Part shown: one piece after another, positions 35,106 to 42,793 of the stretch
How positions within the stretch are numbered: the first letter of the stretch is position 1
How the letters are laid out: the number at the start of each line of letters is the position of its first letter
NCBI GenBank assembly: GCA_022766245.1
Contig: JALEPL010000014.1
Coordinates: 60,366-124,365, forward strand
DNA from: Lachnospiraceae bacterium
Lineage (GTDB): Bacteria; Bacillota; Clostridia; Lachnospirales; Lachnospiraceae
Reading direction: 5' to 3'
Length of the DNA stretch: 64,000 nt
Position numbers and translations under genes: made by a program
Notes under the pieces: model-generated
Database searches by the model: none
Told to the model about the DNA's origin: nothing
The model's input: only the letters and a program-made list of their open reading frames with translations

Positions 35106-35873
35106 ATGGAAGAAAAATTTAAAGAACAGGCAATCATCATCCGGCAGGAGGAGATTGCGGACGATATTTACAGTATGTGGCTGCATACCGAAAACATTGC
35201 AACCCACGCGAAGCCAGGACAGTTTATTAATGTATATTGTAATGATGGCAGCAGGATTTTGCCCAGACCAATCAGCATCTGTGAGATTGATCGGGCGGAC
35301 CATGCACTTCGCATCGTTTACCGGAAACAGGGAAAGGGAACTGCTGAGTTTTCTACTCTGCATACCGGGGATATTTTGAACGTAACGGGACCTTTGGGAA
35401 ATGGTTTCCCGAAGAAAGCAAAGAAAGCATTTCTCATTGGTGGAGGAATCGGTATTCCACCTATGCTGCAGCTGGCAAAAGAGTTAGACTGTGAGAAGCA
35501 GATTGTGCTGGGATTCCGGGATGAATTGTTTTTAATGGAAGAGTTTGAGGCGCAGGGAAAGGTATATGTGGCCACTGAGAACGGAAGCTATGGCACAAAG
35601 GGAAATGTCTTAAACGCCATTGAGGCAAATGGACTTTCCGCAGATATTATCTATGCCTGTGGTCCTGCTCCCATGCTTCGGGCATTAAAGCAGTATGCGG
35701 CTGAGCATAAAATGGAGTGTTGGATTTCTATGGAGGAGCGTATGGCCTGTGGAATCGGTGCCTGTCTGGCATGTGTGTGCCAGTCCAAGAATCGGGACGA
35801 GCACTCCAATGTGAATAACAAGCGGGTCTGTGTGGAAGGCCCGGTATTTCGTGCTGAGGAGGTGGAGTTCTGA
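35106..35873 (+). CDS. pyrK: Dihydroorotate dehydrogenase electron transfer subunit
   Basis: The 255-residue protein carries FAD and a [2Fe-2S] cluster and passes electrons from PyrD to NAD+. It has a ferredoxin-reductase-like FAD domain (LPRPISICEIDR with the RPxS motif), an NAD domain (KAFLIGGGIGIPPML, DIIYACGPAPML) and a C-terminal cluster motif ERMACGIGACLACVC plus a later Cys (RVCVEGPVF). It lies 9 bp after pyrF and overlaps pyrD by one base, consistent with a stable PyrK-PyrD complex. Confidence 0.96.
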   Translation: MEEKFKEQAIIIRQEEIADDIYSMWLHTENIATHAKPGQFINVYCNDGSRILPRPISICEIDRADHALRIVYRKQGKGTAEFSTLHTGDILNVTGPLGNGFPKKAKKAFLIGGGIGIPPMLQLAKELDCEKQIVLGFRDELFLMEEFEAQGKVYVATENGSYGTKGNVLNAIEANGLSADIIYACGPAPMLRALKQYAAEHKMECWISMEERMACGIGACLACVCQSKNRDEHSNVNNKRVCVEGPVFRAEEVEF

Positions 35874-36775
35874 TGAATACCAAGGTAAATCTAGCAGGTG
35901 TAGAACTGAAGAATCCCATTATGACAGCCTCCGGTACATTTGGCTCCGGCATGGAGTATGGGCAGTTTGTGGATCTGAATCGTCTGGGTGCGGTGGTGAC
36001 TAAGGGCGTGGCCAATATTCCCTGGCCGGGAAACCCCACTCCCCGCGTGGCAGAGGTTTATGGCGGCATGCTTAATGCCATCGGCCTGCAAAATCCGGGA
36101 CTCGATGTGTTTGTGGAGCGGGATATTCCTTTTTTGACCCATTATGATACCAAGATAATTGTGAACGTTTGTGGAAAATCCACCTCGGATTATCTGGAAG
36201 TGGTGGAAAGACTTTCCGATCAGCCGGTGGATATGCTGGAGATCAATATTTCCTGCCCTAATGTAAAAGAGGGCGGAATCGCTTTCGGACAGAGTGCTGC
36301 TTCCGTGGAGAGCATTACCAGGGAAATTAAAAAGATTGCAAAACAGCCGGTAATCATGAAGCTTAGTCCTAACGTGACTGATATCACGGAGATGGCCCGG
36401 GCAGCAGAAGCGGGTGGTGCAGATGTAATATCTTTGATTAACACCCTTACCGGAATGAAGATTGATGTGGAGCGGCGCAGCTTTGTGCTGGCCAATAAAA
36501 CCGGAGGTATGTCAGGTCCTGCGGTACATCCCATTGCGGTGCGCATGGTATATCAGGTGGCGCAGGTGGTTAAAATACCCATCATTGGTATGGGTGGTGT
36601 TACCACTGCGGAAGATGCGCTGGAACTGATTTTAGCCGGAGCTACAGCTGTGTCTGTGGGAACAGCAAACTTCGCAAATCCCAGAGCAACAGAGGATGTG
36701 ATTGAAGGCATCGAAGAATATATGCACAGACATCATGTGGAGGATATTCAGGAACTGATCGGTGCGGTAAGATAG
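35873..36775 (+). CDS. pyrD: Dihydroorotate dehydrogenase, class 1B catalytic subunit
   Basis: The 300-residue FMN protein oxidises dihydroorotate to orotate. Motifs are NPIMTASGTFGSG, GAVVTKGVANIPWPGNP, NAIGLQNPGLD, LEINISCPNVKEGG, VIMKLSPNVTDI and GMGGVTTAEDALELILAGATAVSVGT for FMN phosphate binding. Presence of the adjacent pyrK gene marks it as the NAD-dependent class 1B heterotetramer. Class 1B enzymes use a Cys as catalytic base. Confidence 0.96.
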   Translation: MNTKVNLAGVELKNPIMTASGTFGSGMEYGQFVDLNRLGAVVTKGVANIPWPGNPTPRVAEVYGGMLNAIGLQNPGLDVFVERDIPFLTHYDTKIIVNVCGKSTSDYLEVVERLSDQPVDMLEINISCPNVKEGGIAFGQSAASVESITREIKKIAKQPVIMKLSPNVTDITEMARAAEAGGADVISLINTLTGMKIDVERRSFVLANKTGGMSGPAVHPIAVRMVYQVAQVVKIPIIGMGGVTTAEDALELILAGATAVSVGTANFANPRATEDVIEGIEEYMHRHHVEDIQELIGAVR

Positions 36776-36786
36776 AGGAGAATGTC

Positions 36787-37434
36787 ATGCAGGCGCAGAA
36801 AATGATATATCGCGGTGGAGAGGGTGAAATCGAGGAGAAAAAATCCCGCTTTATCGCCCATATCCAGCCGGTGGAAACCGAGGAGGAGGCCACTTCTTAT
36901 ATCAATGAGATGAAAAAGAAATACTGGGACGCAAGACATAACTGCTCTGCATTTGTGCTGGGGGAGAATCAGGAGCTGACCCGCTGCTCCGATGATGGAG
37001 AACCATCGGGAACAGCGGGGCGGCCTATGCTGGATGTACTGCTGAAGGAGAACCTGCATAATGTGGTTGTGGTGGTGACCCGGTATTTTGGCGGTACACT
37101 TTTGGGCACTGGCGGGCTGGTGCGTGCTTATCAGGGGGCAGTGCAGGAAGGATTGGCTCACTGTACCATTTTGGAAAAGCTTCATGGGCAGGTTCTGCAT
37201 GTCATTACGGATTACAACGGCGTGGGCAAGGTACAGTATCTGCTGGGCAGCGAGCAGATTGCAGTTTTGGACAGCGAGTATGGGGAAAATGTATGCCTGA
37301 AGCTGGTGGTGGAACTGTCCCAGAAGGAAGCCATTGAAAAAAAACTAATTGATGCTACCAACGGAAAAGCGCAGCTGGAATGGAAAAATCCGGTTTCATT
37401 TGGTCTGGTAGATGGAAAAGTAGAAATTTTTTGA
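36787..37434 (+). CDS. yigZ: YigZ/IMPACT family protein
   Basis: The 215-residue protein has the N-terminal IMPACT (UPF0029) domain: EIEEKKSRFIAHIQPVETEEEA, WDARHNCSAFVLG, DDGEPSGTAGRPMLDVL and VVVVTRYFGGTLLGTGGLVRAYQGA. A C-terminal DUF1949 domain follows from about residue 135. The family is related to eukaryotic IMPACT/YIH1 and binds nucleic acid or ribosome-associated factors. Its bacterial role is not established. It lies 11 bp after pyrD and may be the last gene of that operon. Confidence 0.93.
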   Translation: MQAQKMIYRGGEGEIEEKKSRFIAHIQPVETEEEATSYINEMKKKYWDARHNCSAFVLGENQELTRCSDDGEPSGTAGRPMLDVLLKENLHNVVVVVTRYFGGTLLGTGGLVRAYQGAVQEGLAHCTILEKLHGQVLHVITDYNGVGKVQYLLGSEQIAVLDSEYGENVCLKLVVELSQKEAIEKKLIDATNGKAQLEWKNPVSFGLVDGKVEIF

Positions 37435-37461
37435 AAAAATAAAAAAATTTAGAAAAAGTGC

Positions 37462-37490
37462 TTGACTTTTGGGTCTGCGTCATGTATTAT
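37462..37490 (+). promoter_or_regulatory. Promoter of tRNA-Gln
   Basis: TTGACT (37462-37467), 17-nt spacer, TATTAT (37485-37490), 19 nt before the mature tRNA 5' end. Confidence 0.8.
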
Positions 37491-37509
37491 ATTCGATGTT
37501 GACACACGA

Positions 37510-37581
37510 AGGGCTATCGCCAAACGGTAAGGCAACGGACTCTGACTCCGTCATTTCAAGGTTCGAATCCTTGTAGCCCTG
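37510..37581 (+). tRNA. tRNA-Gln (anticodon CTG)
   Basis: Acceptor AGGGCTA (37510-37516) pairs with TAGCCCT (37574-37580), discriminator G. The D-arm is GCC/GGC. The anticodon stem ACGGA/TCCGT encloses loop CTCTGAC with anticodon CTG. The T-arm is CAAGG-TTCGAAT-CCTTG. CCA is not encoded. The gene is solitary with its own promoter and terminator. Confidence 0.95.
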
Positions 37582-37589
37582 CTCTTTAG

Positions 37590-37618
37590 ACCCGGTAGAA
37601 ATATCTACCGGGTTTTTT
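37590..37618 (+). terminator. Terminator after tRNA-Gln
   Basis: ACCCGGTAGA, loop AATA, TCTACCGGGT, then five more T residues. Confidence 0.92.
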
Positions 37619-37620
37619 GG

Positions 37621-37650
37621 TACTTGACATGAGTTAACTCATGTCAAGTA
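37621..37650. promoter_or_regulatory. 30-bp perfect palindrome, candidate operator of the thioesterase gene
   Basis: TACTTGACATGAGTT is followed immediately by its exact reverse complement. It lies 40 bp before the thioesterase start and directly after the tRNA terminator. TTGACA occurs in each arm, so it may overlap the -35 region of the thioesterase promoter. The regulator is unknown. Confidence 0.55.
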
Positions 37651-37690
37651 ACAAAATGTTTATTGATTCTTAACCCGAGGAGGGACTCCT

Positions 37691-38398
37691 ATGTATATTT
37701 TAGATGGTCGTGTACGCTACAGCGAAGTAGACAGTGAACAGCATATGACAGTTCCGGCTCTTTTGAATTATTTTCAGGATTGTTGCATCTTTCAGTCAGA
37801 GGATCTGGGGTTGGGTGTAGATTATTTAAAGAAAGAGCAGAAGGCGTGGATGCTGAATTCCTGGCAGGTGCATCTGAATCACATGCCAAAGCTGGGAGCA
37901 CAGATTCGAGTAAAAACCTGGCCTTATGATTTCAAAGGATTTTTTGGATATCGTAATTTTGTTTTGGAAAACCAGACAGGGGAGATTTGCGCATATGCGG
38001 ATACCACATGGATCTTCATGGATGTTGCGGCAGGAAGACCCATACGCGTGACGGAGGAAATGCTTAAGACATATGCGCCGGAACCAAAAATGGATATGCC
38101 GGATGTAGTGAGAAAGATCACCATGCCTGAGCCGGCAGAAACACAGGCTTCTATTCTGGTGACGAAGTCCCACATTGACACCAATCACCATGTAAATAAT
38201 GAACAATACGTAGATATGGCCCAGCAATATCTGCCGGATGGGAAAGAAATCTGTAAACTGCGGGCAGAATATAAAAAGGCTGCGGTTCTGGACGATGTGA
38301 TCTATCCCGCGGTAAATTGTACAGATGGTGCAGTTTCGGTTTCATTGGCAGATGAAGCCGGAAAACCATATGCGCTGGTTCAGTTTGAGTTGAGGTAA
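37691..38398 (+). CDS. Acyl-ACP thioesterase
   Basis: The 235-residue protein is a double hot-dog-fold thioesterase of the FatA/FatB-like family that releases free fatty acids from acyl carrier protein. Features are VRYSEVDSEQHMTVPALLNYFQD at the N-terminus, AWMLNSWQVHLNHMPKLG, FFGYRNFVLEN in the first hot dog, and DTNHHVNNEQYVDMAQQYLP in the second, with the catalytic Asn/His cluster NHHVNN. GAGGAGGGA is upstream. The 30-bp palindrome before it suggests regulation by a specific repressor. Confidence 0.9.
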   Translation: MYILDGRVRYSEVDSEQHMTVPALLNYFQDCCIFQSEDLGLGVDYLKKEQKAWMLNSWQVHLNHMPKLGAQIRVKTWPYDFKGFFGYRNFVLENQTGEICAYADTTWIFMDVAAGRPIRVTEEMLKTYAPEPKMDMPDVVRKITMPEPAETQASILVTKSHIDTNHHVNNEQYVDMAQQYLPDGKEICKLRAEYKKAAVLDDVIYPAVNCTDGAVSVSLADEAGKPYALVQFELR

Positions 38399-38405
38399 AG
38401 TGTTT

Positions 38406-39242
38406 ATGATAAAATTAGGAGAACGTCAGAACTTGACAATTGTAAAAAAGGTAGATTTCGGTGTGTACCTGGCAGAGCAGTCTGCCGAGGAGACTCGGAT
38501 TCTTTTGCCGGCGAAGCAGGTGCCTGCGGATGCAAAGGTGGGGGATGTGATAGACGTTTTTATTTATAAAGACTCCAAGGATCGCCTGATTGCCACCACG
38601 GCAACGCCGAAGCTGACGCTGGGAGGTTATGCGGTGCTTCAAGTGGTGGAGATAGGAAAAATCGGTGCATTTTTGGACTGGGGTCTGGAGAAGGATCTGT
38701 TTTTGCCTTACAAGCAGATGACACAGAAGGTGTCGGTGGGAGATGAGATTCTGGTCACTATGTACATTGACCGCAGCCGCAGACTTTGCGCCAGTATGGA
38801 GGGGATTTATGATTTGTTGTCTAAGGATTCGCCCTATCACCCGGGAGATACCGTGGAGGGGCGCATCTATGAATTTGGCCATGATTTTGGTACCTTTGTG
38901 GCGGTGGATGACAAATATTCTGCCATGATTCCACGGCATGAGAATTGCCGACATCTGCGGGTCGGAGATGTGATTTCCGCCGAGGTGACCGGAGTAAAGC
39001 CGGATGGCAAGCTGGATCTTACCATAAGGAAAAAGGCTTATCTGCAGATGGACGAAGACGCGGAAAAACTGATGGAGATTATCGATTCCTATGCGGGGGT
39101 ATTGCCCTTCAGCGAAAAGGCTTCTCCGGAGGTTATCCTTCGGGAGACAGGACTCAGCAAAGCGGCATTTAAACGTGCAGTGAGCAGCCTGTATCGCCAG
39201 AGACGTATTGAACTGAAGGATCATAAGATTCGGAAGTTATAA
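38406..39242 (+). CDS. cvfB: CvfB-like S1 RNA-binding protein
   Basis: The protein has about 278 residues. It contains tandem S1-type OB folds: VKKVDFGVYLAEQ, VVEIGKIGAFLDWGLEKDLFLPYKQM, and VEGRIYEFGHDFGTFVAVDDKYSAMIP. The winged-helix C-terminus has ILRETGLSKAAFKRAVSSLYRQRRIEL. This is the CvfB layout, named for a Staphylococcus virulence regulator that binds RNA. A GTG at 38400 is the alternative start; GAGG at 38390-38393 is better placed for the ATG. Confidence 0.9.
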   Translation: MIKLGERQNLTIVKKVDFGVYLAEQSAEETRILLPAKQVPADAKVGDVIDVFIYKDSKDRLIATTATPKLTLGGYAVLQVVEIGKIGAFLDWGLEKDLFLPYKQMTQKVSVGDEILVTMYIDRSRRLCASMEGIYDLLSKDSPYHPGDTVEGRIYEFGHDFGTFVAVDDKYSAMIPRHENCRHLRVGDVISAEVTGVKPDGKLDLTIRKKAYLQMDEDAEKLMEIIDSYAGVLPFSEKASPEVILRETGLSKAAFKRAVSSLYRQRRIELKDHKIRKL

Positions 39243-39264
39243 AATATAAAAATGGTATTAGGAT

Positions 39265-39302
39265 TCCGTCACCTGCGGTGACACCTCATGCCAAGAGAAA
39301 GA
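39265..39302 (+). repeat. 38-bp leader repeat before ridA (identical copy before clpB)
   Basis: Identical to 22115-22152, including the hairpin TCACC-TGC-GGTGA and the downstream CACCTC. It again ends 10 nt before the start codon. The ribosome site here is GAAGGA, which pairs less well with CACCTC than GAGGTG does at clpB. Confidence 0.75.
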
Positions 39303-39312
39303 AGGAATTAAA

Positions 39313-39693
39313 ATGAAGAAAGTTATCGCAACAGACAAGGCTCCGGCAGCAATCGGGCCTTACTCACAGGCAATCGAAGTAAACGGCACCGTTTATACAT
39401 CCGGTGTGATTCCGGTGGTCCCGGAGACCGGAGAGATTCCGGAGGGTTCCGTGGAGCAGGCAAAGCAGGCATTTACGAATCTGTCACATCTGCTGGAGGC
39501 AGCGGGCTCAAGCCTGAAAGAAGTAGTTAAAACTACAGTGTTTATCAAGGAGATGAATGATTTTGGTGCAATCAATGAGGTGTATCAGTCATTCTTTACA
39601 GAGCCGTTCCCTGCCAGAAGCTGTGTGGAAGTGGCACGTCTGCCGAAGGACGTGATGCTGGAGATTGAGGCGGTTGCCATCAAAGGAGAATAA
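39313..39693 (+). CDS. ridA: RidA family enamine/imine deaminase
   Basis: The 126-residue protein hydrolyses reactive 2-aminoacrylate and related imines formed by PLP enzymes, protecting other PLP enzymes from damage. Motifs are APAAIGPYSQAIEVNGTVYTSG, QAFTNLSHLLEAAGSSL, VVKTTVFIKEMNDF, and FPARSCVEVARLPKDVMLEIEAVA with the active-site Arg. Length and motifs are standard for a cytosolic trimer. Confidence 0.96.
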   Translation: MKKVIATDKAPAAIGPYSQAIEVNGTVYTSGVIPVVPETGEIPEGSVEQAKQAFTNLSHLLEAAGSSLKEVVKTTVFIKEMNDFGAINEVYQSFFTEPFPARSCVEVARLPKDVMLEIEAVAIKGE

Positions 39694-39697
39694 AAAA

Positions 39698-39736
39698 CAG
39701 GAGAGACAAGTTATAATTTGCCTCTCCTGTTTTTTT
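39698..39736 (+). terminator. Terminator after ridA
   Basis: CAGGAGAG (39698-39705) pairs with CTCTCCTG (39722-39729), followed by seven T residues; the inner CAA/TTG pairs extend the stem. Confidence 0.9.
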
Positions 39737-39771
39737 CGCATCATTGGATCTGCCAGGAACTATTGCGTACA

Positions 39772-39966
39772 CTACACGGAAACGTCAAAGTTGCTTCCTA
39801 CGGAAGGATTGACAGAAAGCTCCATGGCTTTTATCATACTGTCAGAAAGAGCTTCGCTGACATCCAGCTGATTGCTCAGCATGGCAACTCCTAACGCCTC
39901 GCCTGTTTTGGTGGTAGCAGTGTTCAGAGCGTATAATGCGGTGTTGTTCAGTGCACTAATATCCAT
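39772..39966 (-). CDS. YjfB-like small protein
   Basis: The 64-residue protein begins MDISALNNTALYALNTATTK and ends VNPSVGSNFDVSV. The GVAML core and the C-terminal VNPxxGxNxD pattern match the YjfB (PF14070) family, called putative motility proteins because they occur with flagellar genes. The start at 39966 follows AGGAGGTGG on the - strand. No flagellar genes lie in this window, so a motility role is only a family-based guess. Confidence 0.7.
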   Translation of the reverse strand: MDISALNNTALYALNTATTKTGEALGVAMLSNQLDVSEALSDSMIKAMELSVNPSVGSNFDVSV

Positions 39967-40028
39967 ATCAGCCACCTCCTGCATGTAATAACCACCTTGT
40001 AACTGTAAATCAGTTATCAGGTAAGTTC

Positions 40029-40057
40029 AGTGTAGCATGGAGGATATGAAAAAGCAA
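40029..40057 (-). promoter_or_regulatory. Promoter of the yjfB-like gene (- strand)
   Basis: On the - strand: TTGCTT (40057-40052), 17-nt spacer, TACACT (40034-40029) with extended TGC. Just downstream, 40000-40016 is a TAACTG-TAAAT-CAGTTA dyad that could be an operator. Confidence 0.5.
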
Positions 40058-40073
40058 GGAGGAGAACAGACAA

Positions 40074-40988
40074 ATGTATGACATAATCATTATCGGAAGC
40101 GGACCGGCCGGACTTGCGGCTGCAATCTATGCAGGGAGGGCGAAAAGAAAAGCATTGGTACTGGAATCAGCGCCCATGAGCGGAGGCCAGATTATAAATA
40201 CCTATGAAGTGGATAATTATCCGGGAATAGAGGGAATCAGTGGATTTGAACTGGGACAGAAGATGCGTCAGCATGCAGACCGCATGGGGGTTCCTTTTCT
40301 TATGACAGAGGTGTTGGCTGTGGAAAAGGGGGACGAATGCAAACTGGTTCGGACAAAGGATGAGGTTTTGGAAAGCCGCACCGTGATTTTTGCCACTGGG
40401 GCGACTTACCGTAAGCTGGGTGTGCCGGGGGAGGAAGCCCTGCGAGGTCTGGGCGTTTCCTACTGTGCCACCTGTGATGGGGCGTTTTTCCGGGGAAGGA
40501 CTGTGGCAGTGGTAGGAGGCGGAGATGTGGCATTGGAGGATGCACTTTTCCTTGCCAGGGGCTGTGAGAAGGTTTATCTGATTCATCGGCGTGATAGTTT
40601 TCGCGGTGCAAAGGTGTTACAGGAGCAGGTAATGGCTCAGGAGCGGATTGAAATCCTGTATGATACGGAAGTGATATCAATCGGGGGCACGGAGTCGGTT
40701 TCGAATATTACTATATTTAATAGAAAGAAGGGCGAACAAAAAAAACTGGCTGTGCAGGGGATTTTCCTGGCTGTCGGAATCACGCCTGCCAGCGAGCTGG
40801 CCATCGGGCTTGTGGAGCTGGATGAAAACGGCTACATCATTGCAGGTGAGGATTGCGCTGCCAGTTTGTCTGGGATCTATGCTGCCGGCGATGTGCGCAC
40901 CAAGCAGCTTCGTCAGGTGGTAACAGCTGTGTCAGACGGAGCAAATGCGGTGACTTCTGCAGAACGGTATCTTAACGGGCAACAGTAA
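40074..40988 (+). CDS. trxB: Thioredoxin-disulfide reductase
   Basis: The 304-residue flavoprotein moves electrons from NADPH to thioredoxin. It has the FAD motif IIIGSGPAGLAAAIYAGRA, the redox-active CATC at Cys131 and Cys134 (YCATCDGAFF), the NADPH motif VAVVGGGDVALEDALFLA, and a C-terminal GIYAAGDVRTKQLRQVVTAVSDG. AAGGAGGAG precedes the start. No thioredoxin gene is adjacent. Confidence 0.95.
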   Translation: MYDIIIIGSGPAGLAAAIYAGRAKRKALVLESAPMSGGQIINTYEVDNYPGIEGISGFELGQKMRQHADRMGVPFLMTEVLAVEKGDECKLVRTKDEVLESRTVIFATGATYRKLGVPGEEALRGLGVSYCATCDGAFFRGRTVAVVGGGDVALEDALFLARGCEKVYLIHRRDSFRGAKVLQEQVMAQERIEILYDTEVISIGGTESVSNITIFNRKKGEQKKLAVQGIFLAVGITPASELAIGLVELDENGYIIAGEDCAASLSGIYAAGDVRTKQLRQVVTAVSDGANAVTSAERYLNGQQ

Positions 40989-41052
40989 CGGAAAAAGGTT
41001 CCATTTTTCTCTGATTTTCCTGTTTTTTCCTGAAATCTCGTCAGTGAAAGGG

Positions 41053-41081
41053 TTGACATACTTATGTCCCTTTGCTATAAT
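41053..41081 (+). promoter_or_regulatory. Consensus promoter of the NlpC/P60 gene
   Basis: TTGACA (41053-41058), 17-nt spacer, TATAAT (41076-41081). Both hexamers are perfect consensus, so strong expression is expected. Confidence 0.88.
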
Positions 41082-41138
41082 GACTGCGTAACAAATTTAA
41101 CAATTACGTAATATTTGATAAGATTTTTGGAGGGTATC

Positions 41139-42344
41139 ATGAGAAGGAAAGCATGGAAGATGTCTGTATACAGCATTGTAAGTGCAGCTGTGATGGCTGG
41201 TTCACCGATTTTAGCCAGTGCGTCATTAACAGCAGGAGTCTCAGGTGTGATGACAAAAGAAGCTTCTACCGGTCCTGTGGCAGGTGTGAGTTTAGTATGT
41301 TCTAATTATATGTTAACGAGCGAAGCATCTGTAAAAGTAAATGGAGCGCCTATGGTAGCTGAAGGCAATGAGAATGTGGATGCTGCAGAGCCCACTGTGG
41401 AGGAGACGAATCCCTATGCGGATATTGCCATTGCTCAGGTAAATAGTTATGTGAATATCCGTAGCGAGGCATCCGAGGAGGGAGAGATTCTCGGAAAGCT
41501 GTATGATAATTCAGCAGCTACTGTGGAAGGAGAGGAAAACGGATGGTATAAGATTACATCCGGTACCGTGTCCGGTTATGTAAAGTGCGAGTATGTGGTA
41601 GTAGGTGATGAGGAGCTTGCAAGGAAGGTAAGCCGTCGTGTAGCCACTGTCAATACAACCACATTGTTTGTGCGAAAGGAGCCCAGCACAGAGTCTCCCA
41701 GACTTGGAATGGTTGCAAACATGGATGACCTGACTGTAGTGGATGAGTCCACCGAGGGATGGCTTAAGGTGACGATTGAAGAGGGCGAGGGATATGTGTC
41801 TGCCGATTATGTGACATTATCCACCGAGTTCGTTCAGGCTGAGTCAAAGGCTGAGGAAGAGGCCCGTTTGGCAAGAGAAGAGGCTGAGCGTAAGGCAGCA
41901 GCAGCTGCTGCAGCCGCTGCATCAAGAAAGAGCAGCAGTTCATCTTCTGAATCATCTTCTTCCAGTGCGGCTGTCACTACCTATAATCCGCCTACAGGAG
42001 GAACCGGTCAGGATGTAGCGAATTTTGCAAGCCAGTTCGTAGGGAATCCTTATGTTTACGGTGGATCCAGTCTGACCAATGGTGCAGATTGTTCTGGCTT
42101 TGTTATGGCTGTATATGCACAGTTTGGAGTGAGTCTGCCTCATTCATCCGGTGCACAGCGCAGTTGTGGCTATGGTGTGAGTCTGAGCGAGATTCAGCCT
42201 GGCGATATTGTATGCTACAGTGGTCATGTAGGAATCTATGTAGGAAATAATACGATTGTACATGCAAGTACACCTTCTGCCGGCATCAAGTATACTTCAC
42301 CGGTGGATTACAAGACTGTTCTTGCAGTACGTAGAATTTTCTAA
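41139..42344 (+). CDS. Secreted NlpC/P60 peptidoglycan hydrolase with SH3 domains
   Basis: The 401-residue protein has a signal peptide (residues 1 to about 28, ending LASAS), two bacterial SH3 domains at about 95-155 and 168-228 (VNSYVNIRSE; TTTLFVRKEPS), an Ala/Ser-rich charged linker at about 235-280, and a C-terminal NlpC/P60 domain. The likely catalytic residues are Cys318 (ADCSGFV), His363 (SGHVGIY) and His375 (IVHAS). Such enzymes cut the D-iGlu to diamino acid bond in peptidoglycan peptides. GGAGGG supports the start at 41139. Confidence 0.94.
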   Translation: MRRKAWKMSVYSIVSAAVMAGSPILASASLTAGVSGVMTKEASTGPVAGVSLVCSNYMLTSEASVKVNGAPMVAEGNENVDAAEPTVEETNPYADIAIAQVNSYVNIRSEASEEGEILGKLYDNSAATVEGEENGWYKITSGTVSGYVKCEYVVVGDEELARKVSRRVATVNTTTLFVRKEPSTESPRLGMVANMDDLTVVDESTEGWLKVTIEEGEGYVSADYVTLSTEFVQAESKAEEEARLAREEAERKAAAAAAAAASRKSSSSSSESSSSSAAVTTYNPPTGGTGQDVANFASQFVGNPYVYGGSSLTNGADCSGFVMAVYAQFGVSLPHSSGAQRSCGYGVSLSEIQPGDIVCYSGHVGIYVGNNTIVHASTPSAGIKYTSPVDYKTVLAVRRIF

Positions 42345-42358
42345 AATATAAAAACCCG

Positions 42359-42386
42359 GAGCTGCCATAATATGGCAGCTCTTTTT
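42359..42386 (+). terminator. Terminator after the NlpC/P60 gene
   Basis: GAGCTGCCAT (42359-42368), loop AAT, ATGGCAGCTC (42372-42381), then five T residues. Confidence 0.93.
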
Positions 42387-42535
42387 GCTGTTAACAGATG
42401 ATTTGTGTTTGTCAACTACTTTATTTGCAATTTGAAGGGGCAGATTCGCAGGAAAAACTGCAAAATATACAATGTGCACAAAATGAAAAATTGTGTCGAA
42501 AAATAATTGCCAAAAAATGAAATTGTCAGAAAAAG

Positions 42536-42606
42536 TTATCCACAGAGAAAAGTGTCGAAAAAACGAAAAAAATAAGTTATACACCGAGTTATTCACATTA
42601 TCCACA
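42536..42606 (+). other. Cluster of four DnaA-box-like 9-mers
   Basis: TTATCCACA (42536-42544), TTATACACC (42577-42585), TTATTCACA (42589-42597) and TTATCCACA (42598-42606), all on the + strand. Two are exact consensus boxes, and the last two directly abut. AT-rich DNA follows to 42790. The 408-bp gap from 42387 to 42793 has no gene. A TTGACA at 42712-42717 with AT-rich sequence 17-19 nt downstream may be the promoter of the next gene. No dnaA or dnaN is nearby, so this is probably not the main origin. Confidence 0.65.
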
Positions 42607-42793
42607 AAAAAATAAGGAAAATAACAGGGACAAAAACGACAAAAATCAAACGTACGTTTTGTGAAACAATAATAAAGTTTATAAGCTATGTAAAAACTTT
42701 GTGTAAAACACTTGACAGTTTAAGGAAAATCTCTGATATATAAATAAAAGGTATAAAAAAGTAAAAGCGATACAGAATAGTAATAGGTGTAAG

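Noticed and set aside
38415..39224. Long - strand open frame opposite cvfB
   Set aside because: Antisense shadow of the CvfB-like gene; Leu/His-rich with no family match.
42387..42793. Main replication origin (oriC) at the DnaA-box cluster
   Set aside because: No dnaA, dnaN, recF or rpmH nearby and only four boxes; a secondary DnaA cluster is the safer reading.
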